Positions 1 to 8,165 of a stretch of 64,000 nt of DNA are shown here, piece by piece. The DNA lies in NCBI GenBank assembly GCA_946886855.1, contig CAMPJJ010000004.1, forward strand, positions 1 to 64,000, given 5' to 3'. Numbering within the stretch: position 1 is the first letter of the stretch; each line of letters begins with the position of its first letter. The stretch is from an uncultured Roseateles sp. (lineage in GTDB: Bacteria; Pseudomonadota; Gammaproteobacteria; Burkholderiales; Burkholderiaceae). A program made the position numbers and the translations under genes. Below the pieces are notes generated by a model, which worked only from the letters and a program-made list of their open reading frames with translations, was not told the DNA's origin and searched no databases.

Positions 1-2039
1 TGCGCGTGGACCTGCCCGACGAGCCCGCGCCGCTCCCCGTCGCCGGCCGCGTGCCGGACCGCCAGCAGCCGCTGGTGATCGTCGACATCGCCTGGGCGCA
101 GCAGCTGCTGCATCGTCCCGGCCAGCTCGACGCGATCCTGCTGCGCATGGCACCGGGTCGCGCGGTCCCGGTCAACTGGCCCGCCGGCGTCCAGGCCCAG
201 GCGCCCGCGGACCAGGCCCGCCAGCAGGCCGAGGAGGCGCGCCGCCTCACACGCGCCTACCGCCTCAACCTCGGCGTGCTGTCGCTGATGGCGCTGTTCG
301 TCGGCGCCTTCATGGTCTTCGCGGTGCACAGCCTGTCGGTGGCGCAGCGGCTCCCGCAACTCGCGCTGCTGGGCGTGCTCGGCATGAGCGCGCGGCAGCG
401 GCTGGCGCTGCTGGTGTCGGAAGCGCTGGCGCTGGGCCTGGCGGGCGCGGTGCTCGGCCTGGGCCTGGCCGTCGCGCTCGCGGAGCTCGGCCTGCATGCG
501 CTGGGCGGCGATCTCGGCAGCGGCTTGACCGGACTCAGCGGCGGGCGCCCGCAACTGCAGCTCTCGCCGGCGTCGATCGCGGGGCTGCTCGCGCTCGGCC
601 CGCTGGTCAGCCTGGGCGCGGCGGCCCTGCCCCTGGCACGGCTGCGCGGGCTGCCGGTGGCGCAGGTGCTCAAGGGCCTGGGCAGCGGCGGCGACACCGG
701 CCGCTGGTGGTGGGCGGGCCCCGTGCTGCTGGCCGCGGCCTGGCCGCTGACCTGGATGCCGACCGTCTCCGGGCTGCCACTCGGCACCTACGCGGCGATG
801 GTCGCCCTGCTGCTCGGCGCGCTGGGCACGGTGCCCTTCGTGCTGCGCGCCATCACCGGCCTGCTGCGCGGCTGGGCATCGCGCCGCGCCCTGCCGCTGC
901 TGGCCGTCGAGCGGGCCCGCGACCAGGCCGGTGAAGCGGGCCGGCTGATCGCCGGCGTGCTGGTGGCGCTGGCGCTCGCCGTGGCGATGCTGGTGATGGT
1001 GGCGAGCTTCCGGAATTCGCTGGACCAGTGGCTGAGCGACATGCTGCCCGCCGATCTCTACCTGCGCCAGACCGCCCGCGACAGCGCCCAGCAGGGCCAG
1101 CCCATGCCGCCGGGATTGGCGGCCTCGGCCGCCGCGCTGCCGGGCGTCGAGCGCGTGGCCGCGCAGCGCTCCCGCGCGATCGGGATCCGGGTGCGCGGGA
1201 TGACCGGCGGCACGACGCTGCTGGCGCGGCCGCTCGATCACCGCCTGCCGCTGCAGGGCGACGCCGTCGCGCTGCCGGAGGGCCTGCAGCCGGTCTACAT
1301 CAACGAGGCGATGCGGGACGAACTCCGGCTCGCGCCCGGCGACCGCTTCATGCTCCGGCTCGACGGGCGGCAGCTGCCGGTCGCGGTGAAGGCGATCTGG
1401 CGCGACTACAGCCGCCAGAGCGGCGCGGTGCTGATGGAGCGTCGCGACTGGGAGCGCCTCAGCGGCGACGCCGCGATCACCGAACTCGCGCTGTGGCTCA
1501 AGCCCGGCGCTGATCCGATTGCCGTGCAACAGGCCCTGCGGGCCGCCACCGGCGCGCCGGAGTCGCTGGAGATCGCCTCGGCCGGCGAGCTGCGGCGTTT
1601 CTCGCTGGCGATCTTCGACCGCAGCTTCGCGATCACCTACTGGCTGCAGGCGGTGGGGCTGGGCCTGGGGCTGTTCGGCGTGGCGGCGAGCCTGTCGGCG
1701 CAACTGCTGGCGCGTCGCCGCGAGTTCGGCCTGCTGCTGCACCTCGGGCTGACGCGCGCGATGCTGCGCCGGCTTGTGCTCGCCGAAACGCTGCTGCAGG
1801 CCCTGGCCGGCGCGCTCATGGGGCTGGTGGTGGGCCTGGCGATCAGCGCGGTGCTGGTGTTCCGGCTCAATCCGCAGAGTTTCCACTGGAGCATGGACTG
1901 GTCCATCCCCGGCTGGCGCGTCGCGGCGCTGCTGGCGGCCAGCCTGCTCGCCACCGGGGCGACCGCCGCCTGGGCCAGCGCCCGCGCGCTGCGCGCCGGC
2001 AGCGGCGAGGCCTTGCGCGCCGTGCGGGAGGACTGGTGA
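1..2039 (+). CDS. FtsX-like ABC transporter permease (5' truncated by window)
   Basis: Inner-membrane permease of the FtsX/MacB/LolE class, which couples an ATPase to extraction or export of lipids, lipoproteins or peptides. The reading frame is open from the first base, so the true start lies outside. About 678 residues are visible. A transmembrane helix near residues 90-115 is followed by a Gly/Leu/Ala-rich block of several helices (about 120-290), a periplasmic-type domain (about 350-540) and a C-terminal block of three helices with an R-R-R-E-F-G-L-L stretch typical of the FtsX cytoplasmic loop. The helices flank two FtsX-type modules. The stop codon overlaps the start of the lipocalin-like gene, so the two are translationally coupled. 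The pairing resembles attEFGH-type loci, so the ATPase should lie just upstream. The substrate is unknown. Confidence 0.85.
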   Translation, partial: RVDLPDEPAPLPVAGRVPDRQQPLVIVDIAWAQQLLHRPGQLDAILLRMAPGRAVPVNWPAGVQAQAPADQARQQAEEARRLTRAYRLNLGVLSLMALFVGAFMVFAVHSLSVAQRLPQLALLGVLGMSARQRLALLVSEALALGLAGAVLGLGLAVALAELGLHALGGDLGSGLTGLSGGRPQLQLSPASIAGLLALGPLVSLGAAALPLARLRGLPVAQVLKGLGSGGDTGRWWWAGPVLLAAAWPLTWMPTVSGLPLGTYAAMVALLLGALGTVPFVLRAITGLLRGWASRRALPLLAVERARDQAGEAGRLIAGVLVALALAVAMLVMVASFRNSLDQWLSDMLPADLYLRQTARDSAQQGQPMPPGLAASAAALPGVERVAAQRSRAIGIRVRGMTGGTTLLARPLDHRLPLQGDAVALPEGLQPVYINEAMRDELRLAPGDRFMLRLDGRQLPVAVKAIWRDYSRQSGAVLMERRDWERLSGDAAITELALWLKPGADPIAVQQALRAATGAPESLEIASAGELRRFSLAIFDRSFAITYWLQAVGLGLGLFGVAASLSAQLLARRREFGLLLHLGLTRAMLRRLVLAETLLQALAGALMGLVVGLAISAVLVFRLNPQSFHWSMDWSIPGWRVAALLAASLLATGATAAWASARALRAGSGEALRAVREDW

Positions 2040-3295
2040 TGATCGGACGACGCCCGCTGCTGGGTGGATTCGGACTGGCGGCGCTCATGACCGCGCCTGG
2101 GGGCGCGCCCGGGGCCGCCTTCGCCCAAGGCCGCAAGGCCAGTGCCGCGAAGGCGGCGGCATCGGCTGCGGCACCCGCTGCCGCACCTGCTGCCCCACCG
2201 GCCTCGGAGCGCCTGTCCCCCGTACCGCTGCGATTCCCGCGCGACCACGGCGCGCATCCCGGGACGCGCGTCGAATGGTGGTACGTGACCGGGGTGCTCC
2301 ACCTGGGTTCGGCCGCGGCCGCGCCGGCCGGCACGGACGGCGCCGGCACCGGCAGCCCCCGTCCGGACTTCGGCTTCCAGCTCACCTTCTTCCGGGTCCG
2401 CAACGACCTGAAGCGTCCCTTGTCGTCGGCCTTCACACCCGACCAGCTGATGCTGGGCCATGCAGCGATCTCGGACCTCGGCCGCCAACGCCTGCTGCAC
2501 GACCAGCAGGTGCTGCGCCATGGTTTCGCGAACGCGCGGACCGAGCTCGACGACACCCGCGTGCGCATGGCCGGCTGGCAGTTGCGCCGCGTCGACGGGC
2601 CCGGGGGCCGCAGCCGCTACGCCCTCCTGATGGCGAGCGAGACCGCCGGCTTCGCGCTCGAGCTGAGGCTGGACGCGCCGCAGGCACCGCTGCTGCAAGG
2701 GCGGGCCGGCTGGTCGCGCAAGGGCCCGGGCGAGCAGCAGGCCAGCCGCTACGTCAGCGAGCCGCAACTGGCGGGGCCGGGCCGGCTCGCGCTCCGCGAA
2801 GGCGGCACGCGCGACGTGCGGGCCCGCGCCTGGCTCGATCACGAATGGAGCAACCAGTACCTCGGCCGCGGCGCCGACGCGGCGCCGGACCGCGCGGTGG
2901 GCTGGGACTGGCTCGGACTGAACCTCGACGACGGCGCGTCGCTGACGCTGTTCCGGATGCGCGGACAGGACGGTGCGGCGATCTGGACCGGCGGCAGCTG
3001 GCGCGCGGCGACCGGCGGCGCGCCGGTCGACTTCGAGCAGCAGCTCCAGTTCGAGCCCCTGGCGTTCTGGAAAAGCCCGGTCAGCCTGGCGACCTACCCG
3101 GTCCGCTGGCGGATCCGGACGCCGCGCGGCGTCTTCCTGGTCGAGGCGGCGTACGCGGCCCAGGAGATCGACGCGCGCCGCAGCACCGGTTTCCCGTACT
3201 GGGAAGGCGTCGCGCGCGTGGCCGACGATGCCGGCCGCACGCTGGGCTGGGGCTACCTCGAGATGACGGGCTACGCAGGTCGCGTGCCGCTGTAG
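2039..3295 (+). CDS. AttH/CrtC-like lipocalin-domain protein with Tat-type signal
   Basis: Predicted exported protein of the AttH / carotenoid 1,2-hydratase-like lipocalin superfamily. The N-terminus MIGRRPLLGGFGLAALM has a twin-arginine motif followed by a hydrophobic stretch, then an Ala/Pro-rich linker to about residue 60. Family-like motifs are visible: E-W-W-Y-V-T-G near residue 80, F-G-F-Q-L-T-F-F-R near 117, D-H-E-W-S-N-Q-Y near 275 and W-G-Y-L-E-M-T-G-Y at the end. About 418 residues is usual for the family. The ATG overlaps the upstream stop (ATGA); a GTG three bases earlier is an alternative. The partner FtsX permease suggests the protein handles a hydrophobic ligand delivered by the transporter. 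No true carotenoid hydratase role is implied because no crt genes are nearby. Confidence 0.8.
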   Translation: MIGRRPLLGGFGLAALMTAPGGAPGAAFAQGRKASAAKAAASAAAPAAAPAAPPASERLSPVPLRFPRDHGAHPGTRVEWWYVTGVLHLGSAAAAPAGTDGAGTGSPRPDFGFQLTFFRVRNDLKRPLSSAFTPDQLMLGHAAISDLGRQRLLHDQQVLRHGFANARTELDDTRVRMAGWQLRRVDGPGGRSRYALLMASETAGFALELRLDAPQAPLLQGRAGWSRKGPGEQQASRYVSEPQLAGPGRLALREGGTRDVRARAWLDHEWSNQYLGRGADAAPDRAVGWDWLGLNLDDGASLTLFRMRGQDGAAIWTGGSWRAATGGAPVDFEQQLQFEPLAFWKSPVSLATYPVRWRIRTPRGVFLVEAAYAAQEIDARRSTGFPYWEGVARVADDAGRTLGWGYLEMTGYAGRVPL

Positions 3296-3888
3296 CGGTT
3301 GCGCCCCGACGGGATCGCCGCGTAGGCGCGCACGCAGTTGCAGCCGGCGCCGCGCGCCATCGCCAAGGCCTGGCGGGCCTGCTGCAGCAGCTGGTCCGCG
3401 CCCTGCTGCGGCTCGCGCCGCCAGTCCTGCCAATGGGCCAGCCCCAGGCTCGCGCTCAAGGGCAGCGCCTGGCCCGACCAGCGGTAGTCGAGCGTCGCGA
3501 CGCGGGCGCGCACCCGGTCGGCGGCGTCCAGCGCGCCCAGCGGATCGGTGCACGGCAGGTAGGCGGCCCACACGCCGCGCGGCAGCGGCAGCAGCCAATC
3601 GCCGCCACGCAACTGCTGACGCACGAGCTGGTCGAGCCTTTCCTCCAGCGCCAGGATGCAGTCGTCCCCGTACTGCTGCTGCAGGCGCGCCCAGGGATCG
3701 AGTTCCAGCAGCATCAGCACGCCGTCGTGGCGGTGCCGCTGGGCGCGGGCGGCCTCGCGTTTGAGGTCGTCCATCAACTGCGCCTCGTCGGCGGCGGCGA
3801 TCCGCGCCGCAGGCTCGCGACGCGCCCGCCAGCGCCGTCGCAGGGAAGTCCACCAGGCCCCGGGGCCCCTGTCCGAGTCTTGAGCCAT
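3271..3888 (-). CDS. Degenerate GGDEF-fold protein, probably catalytically inactive
   Basis: About 205 residues. A charged, Arg-rich N-terminus is followed by one domain whose pattern matches GGDEF domains. L-L-E-L-D-P-W-A-R-L-Q-Q-Q-Y-G-D-D sits where a cyclase has its metal-binding Asp and the substrate-binding segment, and L-S-A-S-L-G-L-A matches the usual S-x-G-x-A segment. At the signature position the sequence is P-R-G-V-W-A-A instead of R-x-G-G-D-E-F, so synthesis of cyclic-di-GMP is not expected. The ATG at 3888 is preferred over a start 48 bases upstream because the extra residues are not domain-like. The stop lies inside the 3' end of the convergent lipocalin gene (25-bp overlap). 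It could be a cyclic-di-GMP or GTP sensor, or a pseudo-enzyme; the function is unknown. Confidence 0.7.
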   Translation of the reverse strand: MAQDSDRGPGAWWTSLRRRWRARREPAARIAAADEAQLMDDLKREAARAQRHRHDGVLMLLELDPWARLQQQYGDDCILALEERLDQLVRQQLRGGDWLLPLPRGVWAAYLPCTDPLGALDAADRVRARVATLDYRWSGQALPLSASLGLAHWQDWRREPQQGADQLLQQARQALAMARGAGCNCVRAYAAIPSGRNRYSGTRPA

Positions 3889-4100
3889 GCCGCCCACCTT
3901 CGCCGGAGATGAGGATTGATTGCAGCACAGGAGCAAGCCGCGCGCCGCCCCCTTGAGCGAGGGAGGATAGGCGCTCGCGCCACGGCGCGTCGCGCCAGAT
4001 GTAACGAATCCGGACGCGCCGCAGGGACGCGTCCCGTCGGGCCGCGCCTGCTCTACAGTCGACGGCTGTATCCAGCGCCCGCGGCGGCGCCGCCCTGCCC

Positions 4101-6296
4101 GTGCACGCCATCCCGCAGCGAGATTCCACCTTCACCGAGCCGCCGGCGCCGCCGACCGGCGACCTGCCGATGCCCGCCGTCGTGGGCGCGCTGCTGGTCC
4201 TGCTGGCGGGCCTGGCGCTGACGCTCAGCGCGATGCTGTGGAACCGCAACCGCGTCGCGGCCGAAGGCCACCGCGTACTCGAGGCCCAGGTGGAACGCCT
4301 GCAGCGCGACATCGTCCAGCGCTTCATGCAACCGGTCTACGGCCTCAAGGGCGCGCGCGGCACGATCGCCGCGCTGCACGGCCGGGTCGATCGCCATGCC
4401 TTCCGCGCCTACGTCCAGTCGCGCGACCTGCCGCGCGAGTTTCCGGGCGTGCGCGGCTTCGGCTTCGTGCCGCGGGTGATGCGCGGCGATCTTCCCGCCT
4501 TCATCGCCGCCGAACGTGCCGACGGCGCGCCGCAGTTCGCGGTCCGCAGCTTCAGCGACACCGCCCCGGACCTCTTCGTCGTCGCCCACATCGAGCCGCT
4601 GTCGCAGAACTACGCGGCCTGGGGTTTCGACATCGGCTCGGAAGCGACCCGGCGCCGCGCCATCGAGCAGGCGATCGCCACCGGCGAGGCGACGCTGTCC
4701 GCGCCGGTGCCGCTGGTGCAGGACCGCGCGCGCGGGCCCGGCCTGCTGCTGCTGGTGCCGGTCTTCCGCGACGGCGCCGACCCCACCACGCCGGAACAGC
4801 GCCGCCAGGCCTTGCTGGGCGTGCTCTATGCGCCGCTGGTGGCGCAGGAGATCCTGCACGGGCTCAAGGAAGGCCTGGCGGCGGCGCCGATCGACTTCCG
4901 GCTGCTGATCGAAGACCCGACGCTCGACGCCGGGCACCTCGCGGTCGAGGACCTGCTGCTGGACTCCGTCGCCGGCATCCAGCCCCTGCACACGCCGCCG
5001 ACGGCGCGGGCCGGCTTCGACACCCGCATGGTCGCGAACGAGCAGGCGGTGGAGATCGCCGGCCGCACCTTCCGCCTGGAAGCCGCGCTGACGACCGCCT
5101 ACGAGCGCACCGTCATCGACGCCGCGGGCTGGGGCCCGGGGCTGCTCGGCCTCGTGCTGACGACGCTGCTGGCGGCGACGACCTACCTGCTGGCGGCGGG
5201 CCGCGCCCGCGCGCAGGCGCTGGCCGACGCGATGACCGAGGACCTGCGCCGCGTGACGCTGGACCAGCAGGCGATGCTGGACACCGAGGTCATCGCCATG
5301 GCCAAGCTGCGCGGCCGGCGCATCGTCTGGAAGAACGGCGCGCTGGAGCGGCTGTTCGGCTATGGGAAGGACGGCATGCTGGGGCTGCCGGTGCGCGAGC
5401 TCTACGTCGACGAGGACAGCTTCCTCGCGCTCGGCCGCAACGCCTACCCGGTGCTGCGGCGCGGCGGCCACTACCGCAGCCAGCTGCAGATGCGGCGCAA
5501 GGACGGCAGCCTCGTCTGGGTGGACCTGAACGGCGTCGCGCTGCCCGGCGAGCGCGACGAGGAGACCACGCTCTGGATGATGGTCGACATCACGCAGAGC
5601 AAGGCCTACGAGGCGCGCGTCGAACGCGCCGCCTTCCACGACGCGCTCACCGGTCTGCCCAACCGGGTGCTGCTGGCCGACCGGCTGCGCCAGGCGATGG
5701 CGGCGGCGCAGCGGCAGCAGCAGGCGGTGGCCGTGGCCTACCTGGACCTGGACGGCTTCAAGGCCGTCAACGACGCGCACGGCCACGACGCCGGCGACGA
5801 GGTGCTGAAGGCCGTGGCGCAGCGGCTCACGGAGGCCATCCGCGCCACGGACACCGCGGCCCGGCTCGGCGGCGACGAGTTCGTCGTGCTCCTGACGCCG
5901 CTGCCCGCGCCGGAAGCGGGTCGCGCCACCTGCGAGCGGCTGCTGCGCGCCATCCTGGAACCGGTGCGGCTGAGCTCGGGCAGGACGGTGCAGGTCGGCA
6001 GCAGCATCGGCGTCGCGCACTATCCGCTCGACGGCGTCGACGCCGAGGTGCTGATGAGCCGCGCGGACCAGACGATGTACGAGTGCAAGCGCGCGGGACG
6101 CTGCCGGATCCGGTGGCTCAACGGCGCGCTGCCGCCGGACGAGATCGACCTGTCGGCGCTGCGTCAGCCGTCGGCCGCGCCAGCGGGCCCTGTCGCCGGC
6201 ACCGGCACCGGCACCAACATGAATGCGGACGGGGACGCGGACGCGGACGCGGCGGATCCGCCCACGCTCGAAGGTGACCACAGTCACGCCCGCTGA
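4101..6296 (+). CDS. CHASE-PAS-GGDEF diguanylate cyclase
   Basis: Membrane sensor cyclase that makes cyclic-di-GMP from GTP. An N-terminal transmembrane helix (about 28-50) leads into a periplasmic CHASE domain (about 70-300, with the F-x-x-R-x-x-R-G-T-like segment F-R-A-Y-V-Q-S-R-D). A second helix lies near 340-365, followed by a PAS domain with PAC-like tail (about 385-505) and a GGDEF domain (about 510-675). The active-site motif G-G-D-E-F is intact at residues 590-594, and the inhibitory I-site R-A-T-D is at 581-584, exactly five residues upstream, so product inhibition is expected. The C-terminal tail is a low-complexity Ala/Asp run encoded by short repeats. The GTG at 4101 gives the full N-terminus; an ATG at 4170 just before the first helix is an alternative start. 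Confidence 0.93.
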   Translation: MHAIPQRDSTFTEPPAPPTGDLPMPAVVGALLVLLAGLALTLSAMLWNRNRVAAEGHRVLEAQVERLQRDIVQRFMQPVYGLKGARGTIAALHGRVDRHAFRAYVQSRDLPREFPGVRGFGFVPRVMRGDLPAFIAAERADGAPQFAVRSFSDTAPDLFVVAHIEPLSQNYAAWGFDIGSEATRRRAIEQAIATGEATLSAPVPLVQDRARGPGLLLLVPVFRDGADPTTPEQRRQALLGVLYAPLVAQEILHGLKEGLAAAPIDFRLLIEDPTLDAGHLAVEDLLLDSVAGIQPLHTPPTARAGFDTRMVANEQAVEIAGRTFRLEAALTTAYERTVIDAAGWGPGLLGLVLTTLLAATTYLLAAGRARAQALADAMTEDLRRVTLDQQAMLDTEVIAMAKLRGRRIVWKNGALERLFGYGKDGMLGLPVRELYVDEDSFLALGRNAYPVLRRGGHYRSQLQMRRKDGSLVWVDLNGVALPGERDEETTLWMMVDITQSKAYEARVERAAFHDALTGLPNRVLLADRLRQAMAAAQRQQQAVAVAYLDLDGFKAVNDAHGHDAGDEVLKAVAQRLTEAIRATDTAARLGGDEFVVLLTPLPAPEAGRATCERLLRAILEPVRLSSGRTVQVGSSIGVAHYPLDGVDAEVLMSRADQTMYECKRAGRCRIRWLNGALPPDEIDLSALRQPSAAPAGPVAGTGTGTNMNADGDADADAADPPTLEGDHSHAR

Positions 6297-6329
6297 GCCG
6301 GCGTGCGGTCGGGCGATTACAGTCGGGCG

Positions 6330-6908
6330 ATGACGATCCTGACCACCCCGCGCCTGCGCCTGGCGCCGATGGCCGACGCCCACCTGGACGGGCTGTTCGA
6401 GATGAACCGCGACCCCGAGGTGATGCGCTACATCACCGGCAGACCCGACACGCGCGCGGACACCCAGGCCATGATCGACCGGGTCAAGCGGCGCTGGGGC
6501 GAATGGGGCTTCAGCTGGTGGACCTTCTTCGAGCGCGAGACCGGCGAGATCGTCGGCGCCGGCTGCATCCAGCACCTGCGCGGCGAGACCGCGAATCCGC
6601 ACGAGATCGGCTGGCGCCTGCGCCGTGACCGCTGGAGCCGCGGTTACGGCTCGGAGGCGGCGCGCCGCATGGCGGCCTTTGCGTTCGACACGCTGCAGGC
6701 GCCGGAGATCGTCGCGGTCTGCGACCCGGCCAACGACGGCTCGGCCCACATCATGAAGAAGCTGGGCATGAGCTACCGCGAGCTGCAGCGCTGGCAGGAC
6801 GCCGACATCGCGGTCTACGGCATGACCGCGGACGAGTGGCGCCGCTCGCCGTCCGCTGCCAAGGCGGCGCAAGAGATCGCCGCCACACCGCCGGAGCCCC
6901 GCGGCTGA
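6330..6908 (+). CDS. GNAT family N-acetyltransferase (RimJ/RimL type)
   Basis: Acetyl-CoA-dependent N-acetyltransferase of about 192 residues. It starts with T-P-R-L-R-L-A-P-M, the usual first strand of RimJ/RimL-like enzymes. The acetyl-CoA loop is represented by R-D-R-W-S-R-G-Y-G-S-E-A-A near residues 100-112, and N-D-G-S-A-H-I-M-K-K-L-G-M follows near 138-150 as the usual helix after the fourth strand. The ATG at 6330 is preferred because it sits immediately before the conserved first strand; an in-frame start 27 bases upstream adds non-conserved residues. It stands alone between a diguanylate cyclase and the convergent marC. The substrate is unknown. Confidence 0.88.
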   Translation: MTILTTPRLRLAPMADAHLDGLFEMNRDPEVMRYITGRPDTRADTQAMIDRVKRRWGEWGFSWWTFFERETGEIVGAGCIQHLRGETANPHEIGWRLRRDRWSRGYGSEAARRMAAFAFDTLQAPEIVAVCDPANDGSAHIMKKLGMSYRELQRWQDADIAVYGMTADEWRRSPSAAKAAQEIAATPPEPRG

Positions 6909-6924
6909 CGCGGCTGACGCGGCA

Positions 6925-7527
6925 TCACAGCCCGCCGACGAAGTAGCGCTTCAGGCCCGAGAGGATCATCTCGACCGCGATCGCCGTCAGCACCAGGCCC
7001 ATCAGCTTCTCGATCGCCGAGACGACCGAGTCGCCGAGCAGCTTGCGGATCCGGTCCGCCAGGATCAGGGCGAGGAACGAGATCACCATCGCCGTGAACA
7101 GTGCGCCTATCCATTCGGCGACGCGGTCCGGCTGGCGCGAGGCCAGCAGCAGCACCGTCGCCATCGCGGACGGCCCGGCCAGCAGCGGCACGGCCAGCGG
7201 GAAGATGAAGGGCTCGCGGCCGGTCTCCACGCCGTAGGCGGACTCGCCCGCGTGGCTGAAGATCATCCGGATCGCGATGATGATCAGGATCACGCCGCCG
7301 GCGACCTCGAGCGAGCGCTCGGACAGGTGCATCAGCCGCAGGAAACCTTCGCCCAGGAACATGAATGCGAGCAGCACGGCGAAGGCGATGCCGACCTCGC
7401 GCAGGGCGACCTTCAGCCGGCGCTCGCGCGGCACGGCCCGCATGATCGGGATGAAGATCGGGAGGCTGCCCAGCGGGTCGAGCACCAGCAGCAGCAGGAT
7501 GAGGGCGGAGAGGAAACTGTGATCCAT
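6925..7527 (-). CDS. MarC family integral membrane protein
   Basis: Predicted inner-membrane protein of the MarC (NAAT) family, about 200 residues with six hydrophobic segments. Family-like features are D-P-L-G-S-L-P-I-F near the N-terminus, the G-x-x-L-R-L-M-H-L segment near residue 60, and P-L-A-V-P-L-L-A-G-P-S-A-M-A near the middle, the hallmark of MarC proteins. The ATG at 7527 is chosen because it precedes the first helix; the upstream in-frame extension is Arg-rich and unrelated. It is transcribed divergently from the Lrp-family regulator, with 107 bp between the start codons, so that regulator may control it. The physiological substrate of MarC proteins is not established. Confidence 0.88.
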   Translation of the reverse strand: MDHSFLSALILLLLVLDPLGSLPIFIPIMRAVPRERRLKVALREVGIAFAVLLAFMFLGEGFLRLMHLSERSLEVAGGVILIIIAIRMIFSHAGESAYGVETGREPFIFPLAVPLLAGPSAMATVLLLASRQPDRVAEWIGALFTAMVISFLALILADRIRKLLGDSVVSAIEKLMGLVLTAIAVEMILSGLKRYFVGGL

Positions 7528-7634
7528 GGGGCCGGATTCTCGCCGATGGCGGCCGCCGGGCACCCGCCGTTGGCGCGGCGCCACGCACGCTTCGTTCATC
7601 GATCTCCGTAGAATCGCAACAATTCCTCGCTCGA

Positions 7635-8165
7635 ATGCCGATGACGAACAAGATGAACGACAGGACGGACAAGAAGAGCGCGCCGGCCCGACCGACGGGT
7701 CCGGTGGCGCTGGATGCGATCGACCTGCGCATCCTGGAAGCGCTGCAGCGCGACGGCCGGATGTCCAACGTCGATCTTGCGACCCAGGTGCACCTGTCGG
7801 CGCCGCAGTGCTTCCGGCGCGTGCGCGCGCTGGAGGAGCGCGGCGTGCTGCGCGGCTACCGCGCCGATGTCGCGCCGCTCGCGCTGGGGCTGAGCGTCAC
7901 CGCCTACGTGAGCCTGAACATCACCGCGACGGCCTTCGTCCGCGTGCGGGAGATCGAGTCGCTGATCCGCGACTTCCCCGAGATCCTCGAGTGCCACACC
8001 GTGTCGGGGGACTCGGACTACCTGCTCAAGGTGGTCGCGCGCGACCTGCAGGCCTTGTCCAAGTTCCTCACCGACAAGCTGATGCAGCTGGACGGCGTCG
8101 CCGACGTCCGCTCGATGATCTGCCTGGAGGAGATCAAGCCGCCGGCGGGGCTGCCGGTGGCTTAA
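7635..8165 (+). CDS. Lrp/AsnC family transcriptional regulator
   Basis: DNA-binding regulator of the feast/famine family, 176 residues. After a polar 25-residue leader comes the winged-helix domain (about 26-85): L-D-A-I-D-L-R-I-L-E-A-L-Q-R-D-G-R-M is the characteristic opening and S-A-P-Q-C-F-R-R-V-R-A-L-E is the recognition helix. The RAM effector/oligomerisation domain follows (about 95-165), with C-H-T-V-S-G-D-S-D-Y-L-L-K, the loop that binds amino-acid effectors in Lrp. It is divergent from marC and overlaps the convergent unknown gene by four bases at the 3' end. It is likely autoregulated and may control marC; the effector cannot be read from the sequence. Confidence 0.9.
   Translation: MPMTNKMNDRTDKKSAPARPTGPVALDAIDLRILEALQRDGRMSNVDLATQVHLSAPQCFRRVRALEERGVLRGYRADVAPLALGLSVTAYVSLNITATAFVRVREIESLIRDFPEILECHTVSGDSDYLLKVVARDLQALSKFLTDKLMQLDGVADVRSMICLEEIKPPAGLPVA

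Noticed and set aside
2039..3295. Carotenoid biosynthesis enzyme CrtC
   Set aside because: Only superfamily-level similarity; the permease neighbour and lack of crt genes favour the AttH type.
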